Below, piece after piece: positions 1-8,952 of a stretch of DNA of 64,000 bases; position 1 is the first letter of the stretch, and every line of letters starts with the position of its first letter. The translations under genes and the position numbers were made by a program. Location of the stretch: NCBI RefSeq assembly GCF_921292975.1, contig NZ_CAKLCM010000002.1:806001-870000 (forward strand). Reading direction: 5' to 3'. This DNA is from Vibrio hippocampi. Lineage in GTDB: Bacteria > Pseudomonadota > Gammaproteobacteria > Enterobacterales > Vibrionaceae. The notes under the pieces are model-generated. The model saw only the letters and a program-made list of their open reading frames with translations, ran no database searches and was not told where the DNA came from.

Positions 1-330
1 GAATTCAATCGTTAGCGAGTTTTGCGAATGAGTGACGGGCAGTTCACTGTTGATGTTTTGAGCAATCAGAGCTAATAAATTACTACCATTGGAGGTGAGC
101 GCTTGAAACTCGACGGTGTGAGCGTGGCAGACGATGCGCACTGCTGAATCAACAATCAGTAAGCTTTGTAGATCTTGCTTGGAGCTGATTTCTGCCGACT
201 CTAGCAAAAGACTGTCTGTTTTGTTCTCACAAAGCGTATGAAACAGACGGGTTGGGTCTTGTGTATAAGGAAGTGTGAGAGATTTGACTTCCAATTGCCC
301 TAATTTATTGATTGTAATGGCTTTATTCAC
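1..330 (-). CDS. trpE: Anthranilate synthase component I, N-terminal part (runs off left edge)
   Basis: These are the first 110 codons of TrpE, which with TrpG makes anthranilate from chorismate and glutamine, the first committed step of tryptophan synthesis. The visible part includes the LLLESAEI segment, part of the tryptophan feedback site in this family, and resembles E. coli TrpE throughout. GTG at 330 is chosen because AGGAGC lies about five bases upstream; an ATG at 347 would stop after six codons. The gene is cut by the window edge, so the rest of the trp operon must lie to the left. A leader peptide, attenuator and operator precede it on the same strand. Confidence 0.93.
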   Translation of the reverse strand, partial: MNKAITINKLGQLEVKSLTLPYTQDPTRLFHTLCENKTDSLLLESAEISSKQDLQSLLIVDSAVRIVCHAHTVEFQALTSNGSNLLALIAQNINSELPVTHSQNSLTIEF

Positions 331-466
331 AAAAGCTCCTTATCCATAATCTTGTTTAATCCGACAAACTATCCATCAAATCATCGCTTGCGGTTTGGTA
401 TAGTGTCATAAAATTCTGATGTCTTCAAAGCGTCGTTGTTGAAGCTTTATTCAATTGATTTAGATA

Positions 467-493
467 ATAAAAAACCCACTCAATGGAGTGGGC
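467..493 (-). terminator. trp attenuator (terminator hairpin)
   Basis: Read on the minus strand, a seven-base-pair stem CCCACTC/GAGTGGG with loop CATT is followed by a run of T. It lies between the leader peptide and trpE. This is the classical position and shape of the trp attenuator, where ribosome stalling at leader Trp codons would favour the antiterminator. Confidence 0.9.
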
Positions 494-517
494 TAGTTTC
501 AATTCTTTTTCTGCGAG

Positions 518-628
518 TCATGCACAGGAAAACGCCCACCTGGATTGTGTCCAAGTGCGCCACCACGAACCAAGAGTTACGGTTGCGTGGATTAAAGCTT
601 TCTTGATTGTGCTACTTTCTTGTAACAT
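518..628 (-). CDS. trpL: trp operon leader peptide
   Basis: This is a 36-codon ORF on the minus strand, too short for ordinary gene calling. It starts with ATG at 628 and ends with TGA at 518. It contains four Trp codons, in the cluster SWWRTW and again in SRWAF, just before the attenuator hairpin. Such Trp-rich leaders sense charged tRNA-Trp by ribosome stalling. The peptide ends SCA, and its length and Trp spacing fit Vibrio-type trp leaders. No strong Shine-Dalgarno sequence is visible. The plus-strand ORF over the same bases is a shadow. Confidence 0.9.
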   Translation of the reverse strand: MLQESSTIKKALIHATVTLGSWWRTWTQSRWAFSCA

Positions 629-655
629 GTGTGCATTACTCAGTTTTCGTATCTG

Positions 656-690
656 CGTACTAGTTAACTAGTTTGCTGTTCGAAAGTCAA
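656..690 (-). promoter_or_regulatory. trp promoter with overlapping TrpR operator
   Basis: On the minus strand, TTGACT (685-690) and TTAACT (662-667) are separated by 17 bases, a good sigma-70 promoter. The -10 region lies inside the palindrome ACTAGTTAACTAGT (659-672). The E. coli trp operator has the same core followed by ACGCA, so TrpR repression at this site is strongly expected. Confidence 0.92.
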
Positions 691-707
691 CAGATAAAAT
701 TGAAAAA

Positions 708-1562
708 ATGAAGATAGATCTGCATAGCCATACCACGGCGTCAGATGGGCGTTTGTCGGTTCAACAATTGTTAGAGCGAGCCGTCTCCTTTGATGTGGCG
801 GTTTTAGCCATTACCGACCATGACACCATCGACGCACTCGACGAAGCCAGATCTGTAATTGACGATCTTGAACTGCCAATAGAGTTGGTCAGTGGCATCG
901 AAATTTCCACCGTTTGGCAAAACAAGGATATTCATATTGTCGGTCTGGGCATTGATGAGCAAAACCCGCAACTATTGGCGCTGATTGAATTACAAAAACA
1001 GCGCCGTAAAGAACGAGCGGAATTGATGGCGCATCGTCTCAGCAAAGCCACCCGTGAAGGGGTGCTGGAAGAAGTACAGCAGATTGCTGGTAAAGCACCC
1101 ATTACCCGTGCTCACTTTGCTCAATGGTTAGTGAGCAACGGTTATGCGAAAACTATGCAACAGGTCTTTAAGAAGTATCTGACTCGTGACAATTCCGGTT
1201 ACGTGCCACCCAATTGGGGCTCGATGGAAGAAGCGATCAGCGCTATCCACGCCGCAGGAGGTGTGGCGGTGTTAGCTCATCCTGCACGTTATCAACTCAA
1301 GACCAAGTGGTTGAAGCGGTTACTTGAAGCCTTTAGTGAGGCAAAAGGTGATGCAATGGAAGTGGCACAACCGCAGCAAGGAATGCAAGAGCGACGGTTA
1401 TTAGCCGATTATGCTATACATTACAATTTGTTAGCCTCACAAGGGTCGGATTTTCATTATCCATCGCCATGGATGGAATTAGGTCGTAACCTGTGGCTAC
1501 CGTCGGGTGTGACGCCTGTATGGGAAAAATTAGTATTAAAAACAGAGATTTCACCGCTATAA
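708..1562 (+). CDS. rnm: PHP-domain RNase AM / 3',5'-nucleotide bisphosphate phosphatase
   Basis: A 284-residue PHP-domain protein (YciV/TrpH). The N-terminus has the metal-binding motif [11 protein letters not shown], then TDHDT near residue 38, LAHPARY near residue 190 and a C-terminal GSDFH, the usual PHP metal ligands. E. coli RNase AM trims the 5' ends of ribosomal RNAs and also acts on 3',5'-bisphosphonucleotides. It lies divergent to trpL/trpE, as trpH does in enterobacteria and vibrios. The start sits only about 18 bases beyond the -35 element of the trp promoter, so the two transcription starts are very close. Length is normal for the family. Confidence 0.9.
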   Translation: MKIDLHSHTTASDGRLSVQQLLERAVSFDVAVLAITDHDTIDALDEARSVIDDLELPIELVSGIEISTVWQNKDIHIVGLGIDEQNPQLLALIELQKQRRKERAELMAHRLSKATREGVLEEVQQIAGKAPITRAHFAQWLVSNGYAKTMQQVFKKYLTRDNSGYVPPNWGSMEEAISAIHAAGGVAVLAHPARYQLKTKWLKRLLEAFSEAKGDAMEVAQPQQGMQERRLLADYAIHYNLLASQGSDFHYPSPWMELGRNLWLPSGVTPVWEKLVLKTEISPL

Positions 1563-1645
1563 TGGACGGTGATTGACGACGGTCTTCGATGTCGAACAAC
1601 AAGTAAAACTCAACAGATGACGGTCCAATAATGAAGGAATAATCA

Positions 1646-2266
1646 ATGAGTCAATTTTTTTATGTACACCCAGAAAACCCTCAAACGCGCCTGATCAGTC
1701 AAGCTGTCGCCATTGTTAGAAATGGTGGTGTGATTATCTACCCAACGGATTCGGGTTATGCCCTTGGTTGCCAGTTAGAAAACAAACAGGCCCTCGAGCG
1801 CATTTGCCGCATTCGTCGTCTGGATGACAAACATAACTTTACGCTGATGTGCCGCGATCTTTCTGAGCTATCGCTGTACGCGCGTGTCGATAATGATGCT
1901 TTCCGTTTGTTGAAGAACAACACCCCTGGTCCATATACGTTTATCTTTAAAGGTACAAAAGAAGTGCCGCGTCGTTTGATGAACCCAAAGCGTAAAACCA
2001 TTGGGATACGTGTTCCTGATAATCGTATTGCCTTGGATTTGCTTGAAGCATTAGGTGAGCCTTTGATGTCAACGTCACTGATTTTGCCGGGTAATACAAC
2101 GACCGAATCTGATCCGGAAGAGATAAGGGATCAATTGGATAACGTCGTTGATGTTATCCTAAACGGTGGTTACCTTGGCGAACAGCCAACCACCGTGGTG
2201 GACTTCAGCAACGATGAAGTAGAAATTCACCGTGTCGGTTCGGGAGATACTGCTCCGTTTGAGTAG
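1646..2266 (+). CDS. yciO: YciO-like Sua5/YrdC family protein
   Basis: A 206-residue YrdC-fold protein. Typical segments are GGVIIYPTDSGYALGC near residue 27, KHNFTLMCRDLSELS, NNTPGPYTFIFK and the KRKTIGIRVPDN segment. YrdC/TsaC makes threonylcarbamoyl-AMP for t6A in tRNA. YciO is a paralogue whose own role is not settled, so I do not claim t6A synthesis. An AAGGAATAATCA ribosome-binding site precedes the ATG. It follows rnm by about 80 bases on the same strand, the order seen in E. coli (yciV-yciO). Confidence 0.88.
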   Translation: MSQFFYVHPENPQTRLISQAVAIVRNGGVIIYPTDSGYALGCQLENKQALERICRIRRLDDKHNFTLMCRDLSELSLYARVDNDAFRLLKNNTPGPYTFIFKGTKEVPRRLMNPKRKTIGIRVPDNRIALDLLEALGEPLMSTSLILPGNTTTESDPEEIRDQLDNVVDVILNGGYLGEQPTTVVDFSNDEVEIHRVGSGDTAPFE

Positions 2267-2443
2267 TTCAAACCCGAAGCAACATCAGACGAATCACTGG
2301 TTGGATGGGCAATAACCTTAGCGAAAATTTTACAAAGAAATTTGGTGCGTGATCGGGGTTTATTTGTAATAATGCTGGCCCGCGATTTTTAGGTCGCGAT
2401 ATCTGGTCACGACGTCTGTGAAGACGACATTATAGGTAGATAA

Positions 2444-3382
2444 ATGAGCGAAAAATTACAAAAGGTACTGGCACGAGCAGGTCATGGTTCTCGTCGAGAG
2501 TTAGAGACATTAATCAAATCGGGTCGTGTAAGTGTTAACGGTCAAGTTGCGAAATTAGGCGAGCGTCTTGAAGACGAAAACGCGGTTATTCGCATTGATG
2601 GACACGCAATTTCTGCGAAAGTGCAGGAAGAAGTGGTGTGTCGCGTACTTGCATACTACAAACCTGAGGGTGAGTTGTGTACGCGTAATGACCCAGAAGG
2701 CCGACGTACTGTTTTCGATCGTCTACCTAAGATCCGTGGCTCTCGCTGGATCTCTGTTGGTCGTCTTGATGCCAATACTTCAGGTTTATTACTATTCACT
2801 ACAGACGGTGAATTAGCAAACCGTCTCATGCACCCAAGTCGCCAAGTTGAACGAGAGTATTTGGTCCGTGTATTTGGTGAAGTGAACGAGCAAAAAGTTC
2901 GCAACCTAGTGAACGGTGTCAAGCTTGAAGATGGTATGGCTCGTTTTGAAGACGTGGTTTACGCCGGCGGTGAAGGTATGAACCATACTTTCTACGTTGC
3001 CATTAACGAAGGTCGTAACCGCGAAGTTCGTCGTTTGTGGGAATCTCAAGAGACAACCGTAAGCCGTCTAAAGCGTGTTCGTTACGGCGACATCTATTTA
3101 GACAAAAAACTGCCTCGTGGCGGCTGGATGGAACTTGACCTGAAACAAGTGAACTATCTACGTGAATTGGTTGAGTTAAAAGCAGAAAAAGAAACGCTAT
3201 TGGATCTTAATCAAGCGAACACTTCTCGCCAACGTGAGCGTTCTCGTAGCCAAAAGATTCGCCGCGCAGTGCGTCGTCACGAAGAACGTGTAAGCGCACC
3301 GAAAGGTCGCAGCAATCAACAGCGTCGCAATAAGAAAGCCGCTGGAGAGCAGGGCGCACGCGCTAAGACTCGCCGTTCTTAA
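2444..3382 (+). CDS. rluB: 23S rRNA pseudouridine(2605) synthase
   Basis: A 312-residue RsuA/RluB-family protein. An N-terminal S4 RNA-binding domain ([19 protein letters not shown], residues 3-60) is followed by the synthase domain. The catalytic motif is [14 protein letters not shown] near residue 106, with Asp as nucleophile, followed by [14 protein letters not shown] and [13 protein letters not shown]. The C-terminus from about residue 260 is a basic, Arg-rich tail, which is common in RluB. The product modifies U2605 of 23S rRNA. rluB usually follows yciO in this neighbourhood. A degenerate tandem repeat and a terminator follow. Confidence 0.92.
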   Translation: MSEKLQKVLARAGHGSRRELETLIKSGRVSVNGQVAKLGERLEDENAVIRIDGHAISAKVQEEVVCRVLAYYKPEGELCTRNDPEGRRTVFDRLPKIRGSRWISVGRLDANTSGLLLFTTDGELANRLMHPSRQVEREYLVRVFGEVNEQKVRNLVNGVKLEDGMARFEDVVYAGGEGMNHTFYVAINEGRNREVRRLWESQETTVSRLKRVRYGDIYLDKKLPRGGWMELDLKQVNYLRELVELKAEKETLLDLNQANTSRQRERSRSQKIRRAVRRHEERVSAPKGRSNQQRRNKKAAGEQGARAKTRRS

Positions 3383-3390
3383 TCTGCTTC

Positions 3391-3437
3391 GTTGCTAATA
3401 GCTCTGTTGTTAATAGCCCAGTGTTGTTAACAGACCT
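3391..3437 (+). repeat. Short degenerate tandem repeat 3' of rluB
   Basis: Three imperfect units lie between the rluB stop and its terminator: GTTGCTAATAGCTCT, GTTGTTAATAGCCCA and GTGTTGTTAACAGACCT (15, 15 and 17 bases). The same kind of array recurs elsewhere in the window near gene ends. Confidence 0.6.
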
Positions 3438-3450
3438 GTTTGAATAGTGA

Positions 3451-3480
3451 AAAATCCCTCATCATTGAGGGATTTTTTTT
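3451..3480 (+). terminator. Rho-independent terminator after rluB
   Basis: Stem ATCCCTCA/TGAGGGAT with loop TCAT followed by eight T. Flanking A and T runs make it work on paper in both directions. Confidence 0.9.
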
Positions 3481-3667
3481 GGATAGCGTATTCTTAGCTT
3501 CGCCAATAGGCATGGTCTTTAGAAGGTTTAGAGGGGGGAATATGATGAGTGATCAAGTCGTCTAATTGGAATGCTAACCGCTATTACAAGCCTGAGGCTT
3601 ATGTTATAATCTTTGTTATAGATTTATCCTAGTGCATATCTGAAATTTAAAAGGTTATAAAATAAAA

Positions 3668-5203
3668 ATGAATAATATAAAGGATAATTTAAATACACTA
3701 TTTTTTAAATGTATTGATACTATAAATAACTTAGATTACATTATTATCAAGCAGCATGGATTTAGTAATGGTGATCTTAAGGTATTGCCTTGGGGGAAAG
3801 ATATTGACTTCTTGGTCGGCGAAGATAGTTTTGATAAGATTGTTGAAGTATTTAAACAGTCCTTTAATAACACAGGATGTGATTTATATATTGATGAAGA
3901 TTTAGGGAGAGTAAAACTCAGGTTGGAACATGAATTTAAACTCGTCATCCAGTTTGATTTTACAAAATATGATCATTTCTATTCTAAGTTATTCATTAGT
4001 GAAAGTATAAGCAAATCGGTTGAAAAAAATGGTGTGTATTTTGCCTCGCAAGAAACCGATTTTTTTATTGCAGTATCTGAACTGATCCGGAATCCAGGAA
4101 AACGTCATCACTTAAAGTACATACGTTCATTTTTTAGTAGCTGTAATTTTCATGATTATCATTGTTATCCCAAAAATGTCTCCGCGCGAGTCACAAAACA
4201 ATGGCAACTTCGTCGAATAATTGCAAAGCTCTATTTTAAAAGACGGGTAAATAAACTAAAAAGAAAAATAGTTAAACTTCATCAAAAAAACAAGAAGTCG
4301 ACGGATATTACGGATATTTCTGTTCGAACTATTGATACCATTCAGCTCTTTAATCAACAAAGAGATGAACATGGTAATTTTAATCGTTTTGATGTAATTG
4401 TTCGATATCTTGCAATTGAATCATACCTAGAAGGGAATGATAAAGGTTGGATTATTTACAATAAAATGCAAGAAAAAAGGTCGAGTAACAAAAATGACGG
4501 CTCTGAAATAAGGTTTAAAAATCTTATTGATAGCGTAAATGAAAATGGATTTGACCCATACTCTTTAATCACAACAAATCATGCTGGTAGTATGGTTGAT
4601 GGCTCGCATAGATTAGCTTGCTCATTGTATTTTCAACGTCCAATGACATCTATTAAATATAGAAAGCATGGAATAGTGGATTACTCTTATTCTTGGTTTG
4701 AAAGTAATGATTTTAACGATGAAGAGTTAAAAATCATCAACGATAAATATAAAGAGTTAGTCATTAAAAATCATGCATATTATGTCGCTATCTTGTGGCC
4801 AGCAGTTACAGAGCACTTTGATAGTATTCTCAGTTACTTTGAAGAAAGGTTCACTGTTTTGAGTAGCAATGATTTTGACTTTGGCGAAGATTTTGACGAA
4901 AAAGTAGCTGGAATATATGAATGTGATAATATTGAAGATTGGAAAGTTGCTAGAAAAGTGAACGCCTTAAAGCAGTACGGTACTGATGTTAGAGTTATCT
5001 GTTTTGATATGTCTAATGACGTCTTACGAAAAAAAGAGGTAAATGGACACCCAATCTCTACGTCGATGGAAAAAATAAAGAAAGATATCAGGTCAAAATA
5101 TAAAGGCGATATCCCAAATTATATTCACGATGTTATTATTCATGGTGGAGACAACTTTTATCACACGAAATATATCGCAAACCTGTTAGATCTTAACCGA
5201 TAA
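3668..5203 (+). CDS. Unknown protein with nucleotidyltransferase-like and ParB-like segments; AT-rich
   Basis: I do not recognise this 511-residue protein as a named gene. Residues 20-60 (LPWGKDIDFLVGE, then FDKIVEVFKQ) resemble minimal nucleotidyltransferase folds found in surface-polysaccharide gene sets. The middle is basic. Near residue 315 DGSHRLACSLYFQ resembles the DG.HR motif of ParB/sulfiredoxin-like domains. The C-terminal 150 residues (ILWPAVTEHFDSIL and VIIHGGDNFYHTKYI) form a further domain I cannot name. The gene is clearly more AT-rich than its neighbours, uses many AAA, ATA and AAT codons, and stands alone between two terminators, which suggests horizontal acquisition. A role in polysaccharide or phosphotransfer chemistry is only a guess. 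Confidence 0.6.
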   Translation: MNNIKDNLNTLFFKCIDTINNLDYIIIKQHGFSNGDLKVLPWGKDIDFLVGEDSFDKIVEVFKQSFNNTGCDLYIDEDLGRVKLRLEHEFKLVIQFDFTKYDHFYSKLFISESISKSVEKNGVYFASQETDFFIAVSELIRNPGKRHHLKYIRSFFSSCNFHDYHCYPKNVSARVTKQWQLRRIIAKLYFKRRVNKLKRKIVKLHQKNKKSTDITDISVRTIDTIQLFNQQRDEHGNFNRFDVIVRYLAIESYLEGNDKGWIIYNKMQEKRSSNKNDGSEIRFKNLIDSVNENGFDPYSLITTNHAGSMVDGSHRLACSLYFQRPMTSIKYRKHGIVDYSYSWFESNDFNDEELKIINDKYKELVIKNHAYYVAILWPAVTEHFDSILSYFEERFTVLSSNDFDFGEDFDEKVAGIYECDNIEDWKVARKVNALKQYGTDVRVICFDMSNDVLRKKEVNGHPISTSMEKIKKDIRSKYKGDIPNYIHDVIIHGGDNFYHTKYIANLLDLNR

Positions 5204-5245
5204 AGTTCATAGGTATTGATATTCACGGTCAATTTTTAATTAGAT

Positions 5246-5291
5246 AACAGTAAAACAGCGAGTAACCTTGGTTACTCGCTGTTTTACTGTT
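5246..5291. terminator. Strong bidirectional terminator between the AT-rich gene and sapF
   Basis: A perfect 22-base-pair inverted repeat (5246-5267 and 5270-5291) with a two-base loop and A/T-rich ends. It lies between two convergent genes, so it can serve both. Confidence 0.9.
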
Positions 5292-5338
5292 TATTGCTTT
5301 ACTCGGAATATCTATGATAATTATTTGATATTTTGAGG

Positions 5339-6124
5339 CTAGCGATGGACGGGTGACTTATTGAAGTGACTTTCTACCATACGCTGCGTAATGATATGTT
5401 GCGGGTTTTCAATAACCTTTTTGGTATTGCCGTACTCTACCACCGTTCCTTCATGCATCACCATCACTTGGTCGGTAATATGCTTAACAATCCCTATGTG
5501 CTGGGATACGTACACAAACGCGACGCCCATCTCTTCTTGTAGCTCTAAAAACAGATTGATGATCTGTGAACGCATTGCCATATCTAAGCCATTCAATGCT
5601 TCGTCTGCCACTATGATAGACGGCTGCAGAATGAGCGCCCTTGCAAGGCAGACACGCTGCTTTTGCCCTGCCGCAAGCATTTGTGGGTAGAAATAAGCGT
5701 GTTCTGGTAACAGACCAACGCGAACCAGCGTGTCCTTGACTCGGCGGATACGGGCTTCTGGCGTCATATTGGTATTACGCTTGAGTGGACCTTCAAGAAT
5801 ACGCCCAATCTGAATACGCGGGTTTAGCGAAGTGTTGGGATCTTGAAAAATCATGCGAATCAGCTTACAGCGAGTTGAATAATCTTTATGTTCCAGCAGG
5901 TCGCCATTAACACGTATTTCGCCAGAAGTTGGCTCAACCACACCCGCCAGCATGCGCGCTAAAGTAGACTTTCCTGAGCCATTTTTGCCAATAAAACCGA
6001 TGGTTTCACCTGCTTTAAGTGTAAAACTCACCGGTTTAACCGCTTGTTCAACATGGCGTCTGAATAGGCTAGAGCGGGTCACGAAATCTTTCTTTAACCC
6101 AGTGACTTCAAGGAGTTCACTCAT
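5339..6124 (-). CDS. sapF: Sap ABC transporter ATP-binding protein SapF
   Basis: A 261-residue ABC ATPase with Walker [10 protein letters not shown] near residue 45, an [16 protein letters not shown] signature region (MLAAGQ in place of LSGGQ, as is usual in SapF) and Walker [13 protein letters not shown]. It is one of two ATPases energising the SapBC permease. The Sap system was described for resistance to antimicrobial peptides, and E. coli SapBCDF also exports putrescine. It overlaps sapD by four bases and is last in the five-gene operon, followed by a strong terminator. Confidence 0.92.
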   Translation of the reverse strand: MSELLEVTGLKKDFVTRSSLFRRHVEQAVKPVSFTLKAGETIGFIGKNGSGKSTLARMLAGVVEPTSGEIRVNGDLLEHKDYSTRCKLIRMIFQDPNTSLNPRIQIGRILEGPLKRNTNMTPEARIRRVKDTLVRVGLLPEHAYFYPQMLAAGQKQRVCLARALILQPSIIVADEALNGLDMAMRSQIINLFLELQEEMGVAFVYVSQHIGIVKHITDQVMVMHEGTVVEYGNTKKVIENPQHIITQRMVESHFNKSPVHR

Positions 6125-7116
6125 GATTTAGTCTCCAAATTCAGCGGGAAGTGACAGTTAAACTTATGGTTCTTCACCCTGACTGGTTGAGGGATTTCAA
6201 CACATTGACGTTGGGCGTACGGGCACCTTGGTCCAAGTCGACATCCAATCGGGAGATTCTGCAATGGAGGAATTGACCCGGGTAATGATTGCAATTTCTG
6301 TTTGTGATTGACGCTGTCGGCAAAGTCAGGCATGGCTTTTAATAACGCAACCGTATAAGGATGCTTGGGTGCCGTTAACAGCTTAGGCGTATCCGCAGAT
6401 TCGACGGATTGCCCACAATACATCACAGTGATTCGGGTTGCCCATTGGGTAATGGTTGTTAAGTCATGACCGATAAGAATAATCGTGGTGTTATTCAATT
6501 GGTTCATGCGGCTCAGCAGACGCAGTATCTGTGACTGAGTGATCGGGTCCAAGTCATTGGTCGGCTCGTCAGCAATCAGCAGTTTGGGTTTCGCCGCGAT
6601 TGCCATCGCAATCATGATCTTTTGACACTCTCCATCGGTTAACTCATAGGGATAACGACGCATCACTTTGGTGTGTTCTTTAATGCCCACTTTATGCAGT
6701 AGGGCGCTGGCCTGTTTTTTTCGCCATTTAAATCTTTGCCACCATTTGCCTTCAAAGGCGCGAGAGGGAATCGAATCCATTAACTGCTTGCCGACCGGTT
6801 CAGATGGGTCAAGACAAGTCGAAGGCTCTTGAAATATCATGGCGACATCGCGAGCAATGACACGGCGACGCTCTTTTGGGCTTAACTGTAAAAGGTCAAC
6901 ATTGCCAAGACGCATACGGTCAGCAGTGATACGCCAAGTGTCTTTTTTAACACCCACCAGCGCCTTTGCGACTAAGCTTTTACCCGAGCCGGATTCACCC
7001 ACAAGGCCACGAATTTCACCTTCGTTAATGGTGAAGCTCATGCGATCAACGGCTTTAACCAAGCCGCGTGGTGTTTCGATTTCAATAGTGAGATGTCGAA
7101 TATCTAAAACTGGCAT
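6121..7116 (-). CDS. sapD: Sap ABC transporter ATP-binding protein SapD
   Basis: A 331-residue ABC ATPase of the Opp/Dpp type. Walker A is [14 protein letters not shown] near residue 40, Q-loop [12 protein letters not shown], signature [18 protein letters not shown] (degenerate, ELTDGE) and Walker [14 protein letters not shown]. The C-terminal oligopeptide-transporter extension has the [14 protein letters not shown] cysteine cluster. In E. coli SapD is also needed for Trk potassium uptake. It overlaps sapC by one base and sapF by four, so the genes are translationally coupled. Confidence 0.93.
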   Translation of the reverse strand: MPVLDIRHLTIEIETPRGLVKAVDRMSFTINEGEIRGLVGESGSGKSLVAKALVGVKKDTWRITADRMRLGNVDLLQLSPKERRRVIARDVAMIFQEPSTCLDPSEPVGKQLMDSIPSRAFEGKWWQRFKWRKKQASALLHKVGIKEHTKVMRRYPYELTDGECQKIMIAMAIAAKPKLLIADEPTNDLDPITQSQILRLLSRMNQLNNTTIILIGHDLTTITQWATRITVMYCGQSVESADTPKLLTAPKHPYTVALLKAMPDFADSVNHKQKLQSLPGSIPPLQNLPIGCRLGPRCPYAQRQCVEIPQPVRVKNHKFNCHFPLNLETKS

Positions 7117-8003
7117 TATTCAATTCCTGCGTTCAACGCACTGCGAATTCCTTCGCCAACAATGTTGATAACAACAACAACATAAAGGATGGCTAGACCG
7201 GGTAATACCACAGTCCAAGGCGCAAGATAGAGCAACTCAGCAGCATCACCAAGCATAGCGCCCCATTCACTACTCGGTGCTTGAGCGCCTAACCCTAAAA
7301 AGCCAAGAGCAGTAATATCTAAAATAGCCACCGATAGCGCAAAGGTCACTTCAGCGGCGATAATCGCGAGAATATTCGGCAAAATGGAGTTCCACACTAG
7401 ATAAAAGTCATTCGCGCCATCTAATCGGGCTGCCATAATGTAATCTTTGGCGATCTCGGCATGGACTGCGACATAAATAGTGCGAATAAACCGTGGAATC
7501 AGCGCCAAACAGATAGCGAGCAAAATATTGAACTCGCCCGGTCCTAAAAACGCCACAAAGATGATAGCCAATAATAGTGATGGGATTGACATTACCGTAT
7601 CAAGCAGGTGGTTCAAGGTGCTTGATAGTAAACCTTTTGTCACGCCCGCTAAAATACCGATCACTGAACCAATCATCATCGCAATAGCGGTAATCACTAA
7701 CGCCGCGCCAAAGGAGAGACGCGTACCATCGATGATGCGCGATAAAATATCACGCCCCAGATCATCAGTGCCTAAGAAGTTCTCTACCGTGCCATCTGGT
7801 GACCATGAAGGCGGCATAAGCAATTTGGTGCTTTGTTCTATGGGGTCAAATGGCATGATCCAAGGAGACAGGAGGGTCACCAAAATAGTGGCGATCAAAC
7901 ACCAAAGCCCAAACATCGACAGATTATTGTCGCGATAACTGCGCCAAAAACGTTCTAGCTGTGATGGAATTCGTTCTTCTTGATAAACGTTATCTGACGG
8001 CAT
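7116..8003 (-). CDS. sapC: Sap ABC transporter permease SapC
   Basis: A 295-residue inner-membrane permease of the DppC type. An N-terminal OppC-like segment ([21 protein letters not shown]) precedes several membrane helices and the cytoplasmic EAA loop [40 protein letters not shown] near residue 75 is the family hallmark. It pairs with SapB to form the channel. Its start overlaps the end of sapB by 14 bases. Confidence 0.92.
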   Translation of the reverse strand: MPSDNVYQEERIPSQLERFWRSYRDNNLSMFGLWCLIATILVTLLSPWIMPFDPIEQSTKLLMPPSWSPDGTVENFLGTDDLGRDILSRIIDGTRLSFGAALVITAIAMMIGSVIGILAGVTKGLLSSTLNHLLDTVMSIPSLLLAIIFVAFLGPGEFNILLAICLALIPRFIRTIYVAVHAEIAKDYIMAARLDGANDFYLVWNSILPNILAIIAAEVTFALSVAILDITALGFLGLGAQAPSSEWGAMLGDAAELLYLAPWTVVLPGLAILYVVVVINIVGEGIRSALNAGIE

Positions 8004-8952
8004 TCCAGTTCTTCCTTACCAGTGGATTAATTATCGCGCCAAACAAATCCGATAGAATACTGGCGGCGAGAACAATGGTGGCAACCACAATGACACCCGC
8101 TTGAATAGAGGCGTAGTCTTGGTTAGAGAGCGCATCCAATAACCAGCGACCAATACCGGGCCAGTTGAAAATCGATTCGGTCATGATGGCAAGCGTAATC
8201 ATACTCGACAGCTGTACCCCTAATTTGGGAATAATTGGTGGAATAGCGTTACGAAGTACGTGTTCGATGACAATTTCGTAATTGGAAAGACCCTTAATAC
8301 GAGCAACGCGGATATAGTTTTGTGCCATGACTTCGGTGACTGAGGTGCGCATCATGCGAATAACCTGCATGGTAGGAGAAAGCGCTAACACTAAGCACGG
8401 CAAGAACATATGTTCAATGACGCTCTGCAGCGCTTCGGCGCGATAAGGGCTATCTGAAACAATGGCATCAATAAGCGCAAAACCAGTAACATGATCGATT
8501 TCGTACAACAGGTCATAGCGCCCAGCGACAGGGAACCACTCAAAGTTGAGTGAAAAATACATAATCATCAGCAGCGCTATCCAAAATAGCGGCGCGGCAT
8601 AACCGATCATCGAGGTGAAGGAAATCACCGTGTCGATGAGTTTGCCCTTACGCATTCCCGCAATCGTGCCGGCGGGAATACCCACGAGCAGAGAAATGCT
8701 GAATGCCGCGAAACAGAGCTCTAACGTCGCTGGCAACACACTGGCGAGCTCTTGGCTGATGGGTACGCCTGCCTTGGTATAGCCAAAGTTAAATTGGCTT
8801 AATTGACCTAGATACTCTAACCAGCCAGCCAAAAACGTCATGTCATACAATGAAGAGTCTGGCTCAAGTTTTAACAGACTAAAGCCGACGACGGTTAACA
8901 TCAGCAAGGTAATAAAGAATAAGTTCAAGCGCCTAATTGCGTACCAAAACAT
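7990..8952 (-). CDS. sapB: Sap ABC transporter permease SapB
   Basis: A 320-residue permease of the DppB type. The first helix is RRLNLFFITLLMLTVVGFSLL, and the EAA loop is RVARIKGLSNYEIVIEHVLRNAIPP. About six membrane segments are visible. It abuts sapA directly (the sapA stop is adjacent to this start) and overlaps sapC. The first residues MFWYAIRR match the usual SapB start. Confidence 0.92.
   Translation of the reverse strand: MFWYAIRRLNLFFITLLMLTVVGFSLLKLEPDSSLYDMTFLAGWLEYLGQLSQFNFGYTKAGVPISQELASVLPATLELCFAAFSISLLVGIPAGTIAGMRKGKLIDTVISFTSMIGYAAPLFWIALLMIMYFSLNFEWFPVAGRYDLLYEIDHVTGFALIDAIVSDSPYRAEALQSVIEHMFLPCLVLALSPTMQVIRMMRTSVTEVMAQNYIRVARIKGLSNYEIVIEHVLRNAIPPIIPKLGVQLSSMITLAIMTESIFNWPGIGRWLLDALSNQDYASIQAGVIVVATIVLAASILSDLFGAIINPLVRKNWNAVR

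Noticed and set aside
483..671. Plus-strand 62-codon ORF across the trp leader
   Set aside because: The same bases are fully explained on the minus strand by trpL, the attenuator and the trp promoter/operator.
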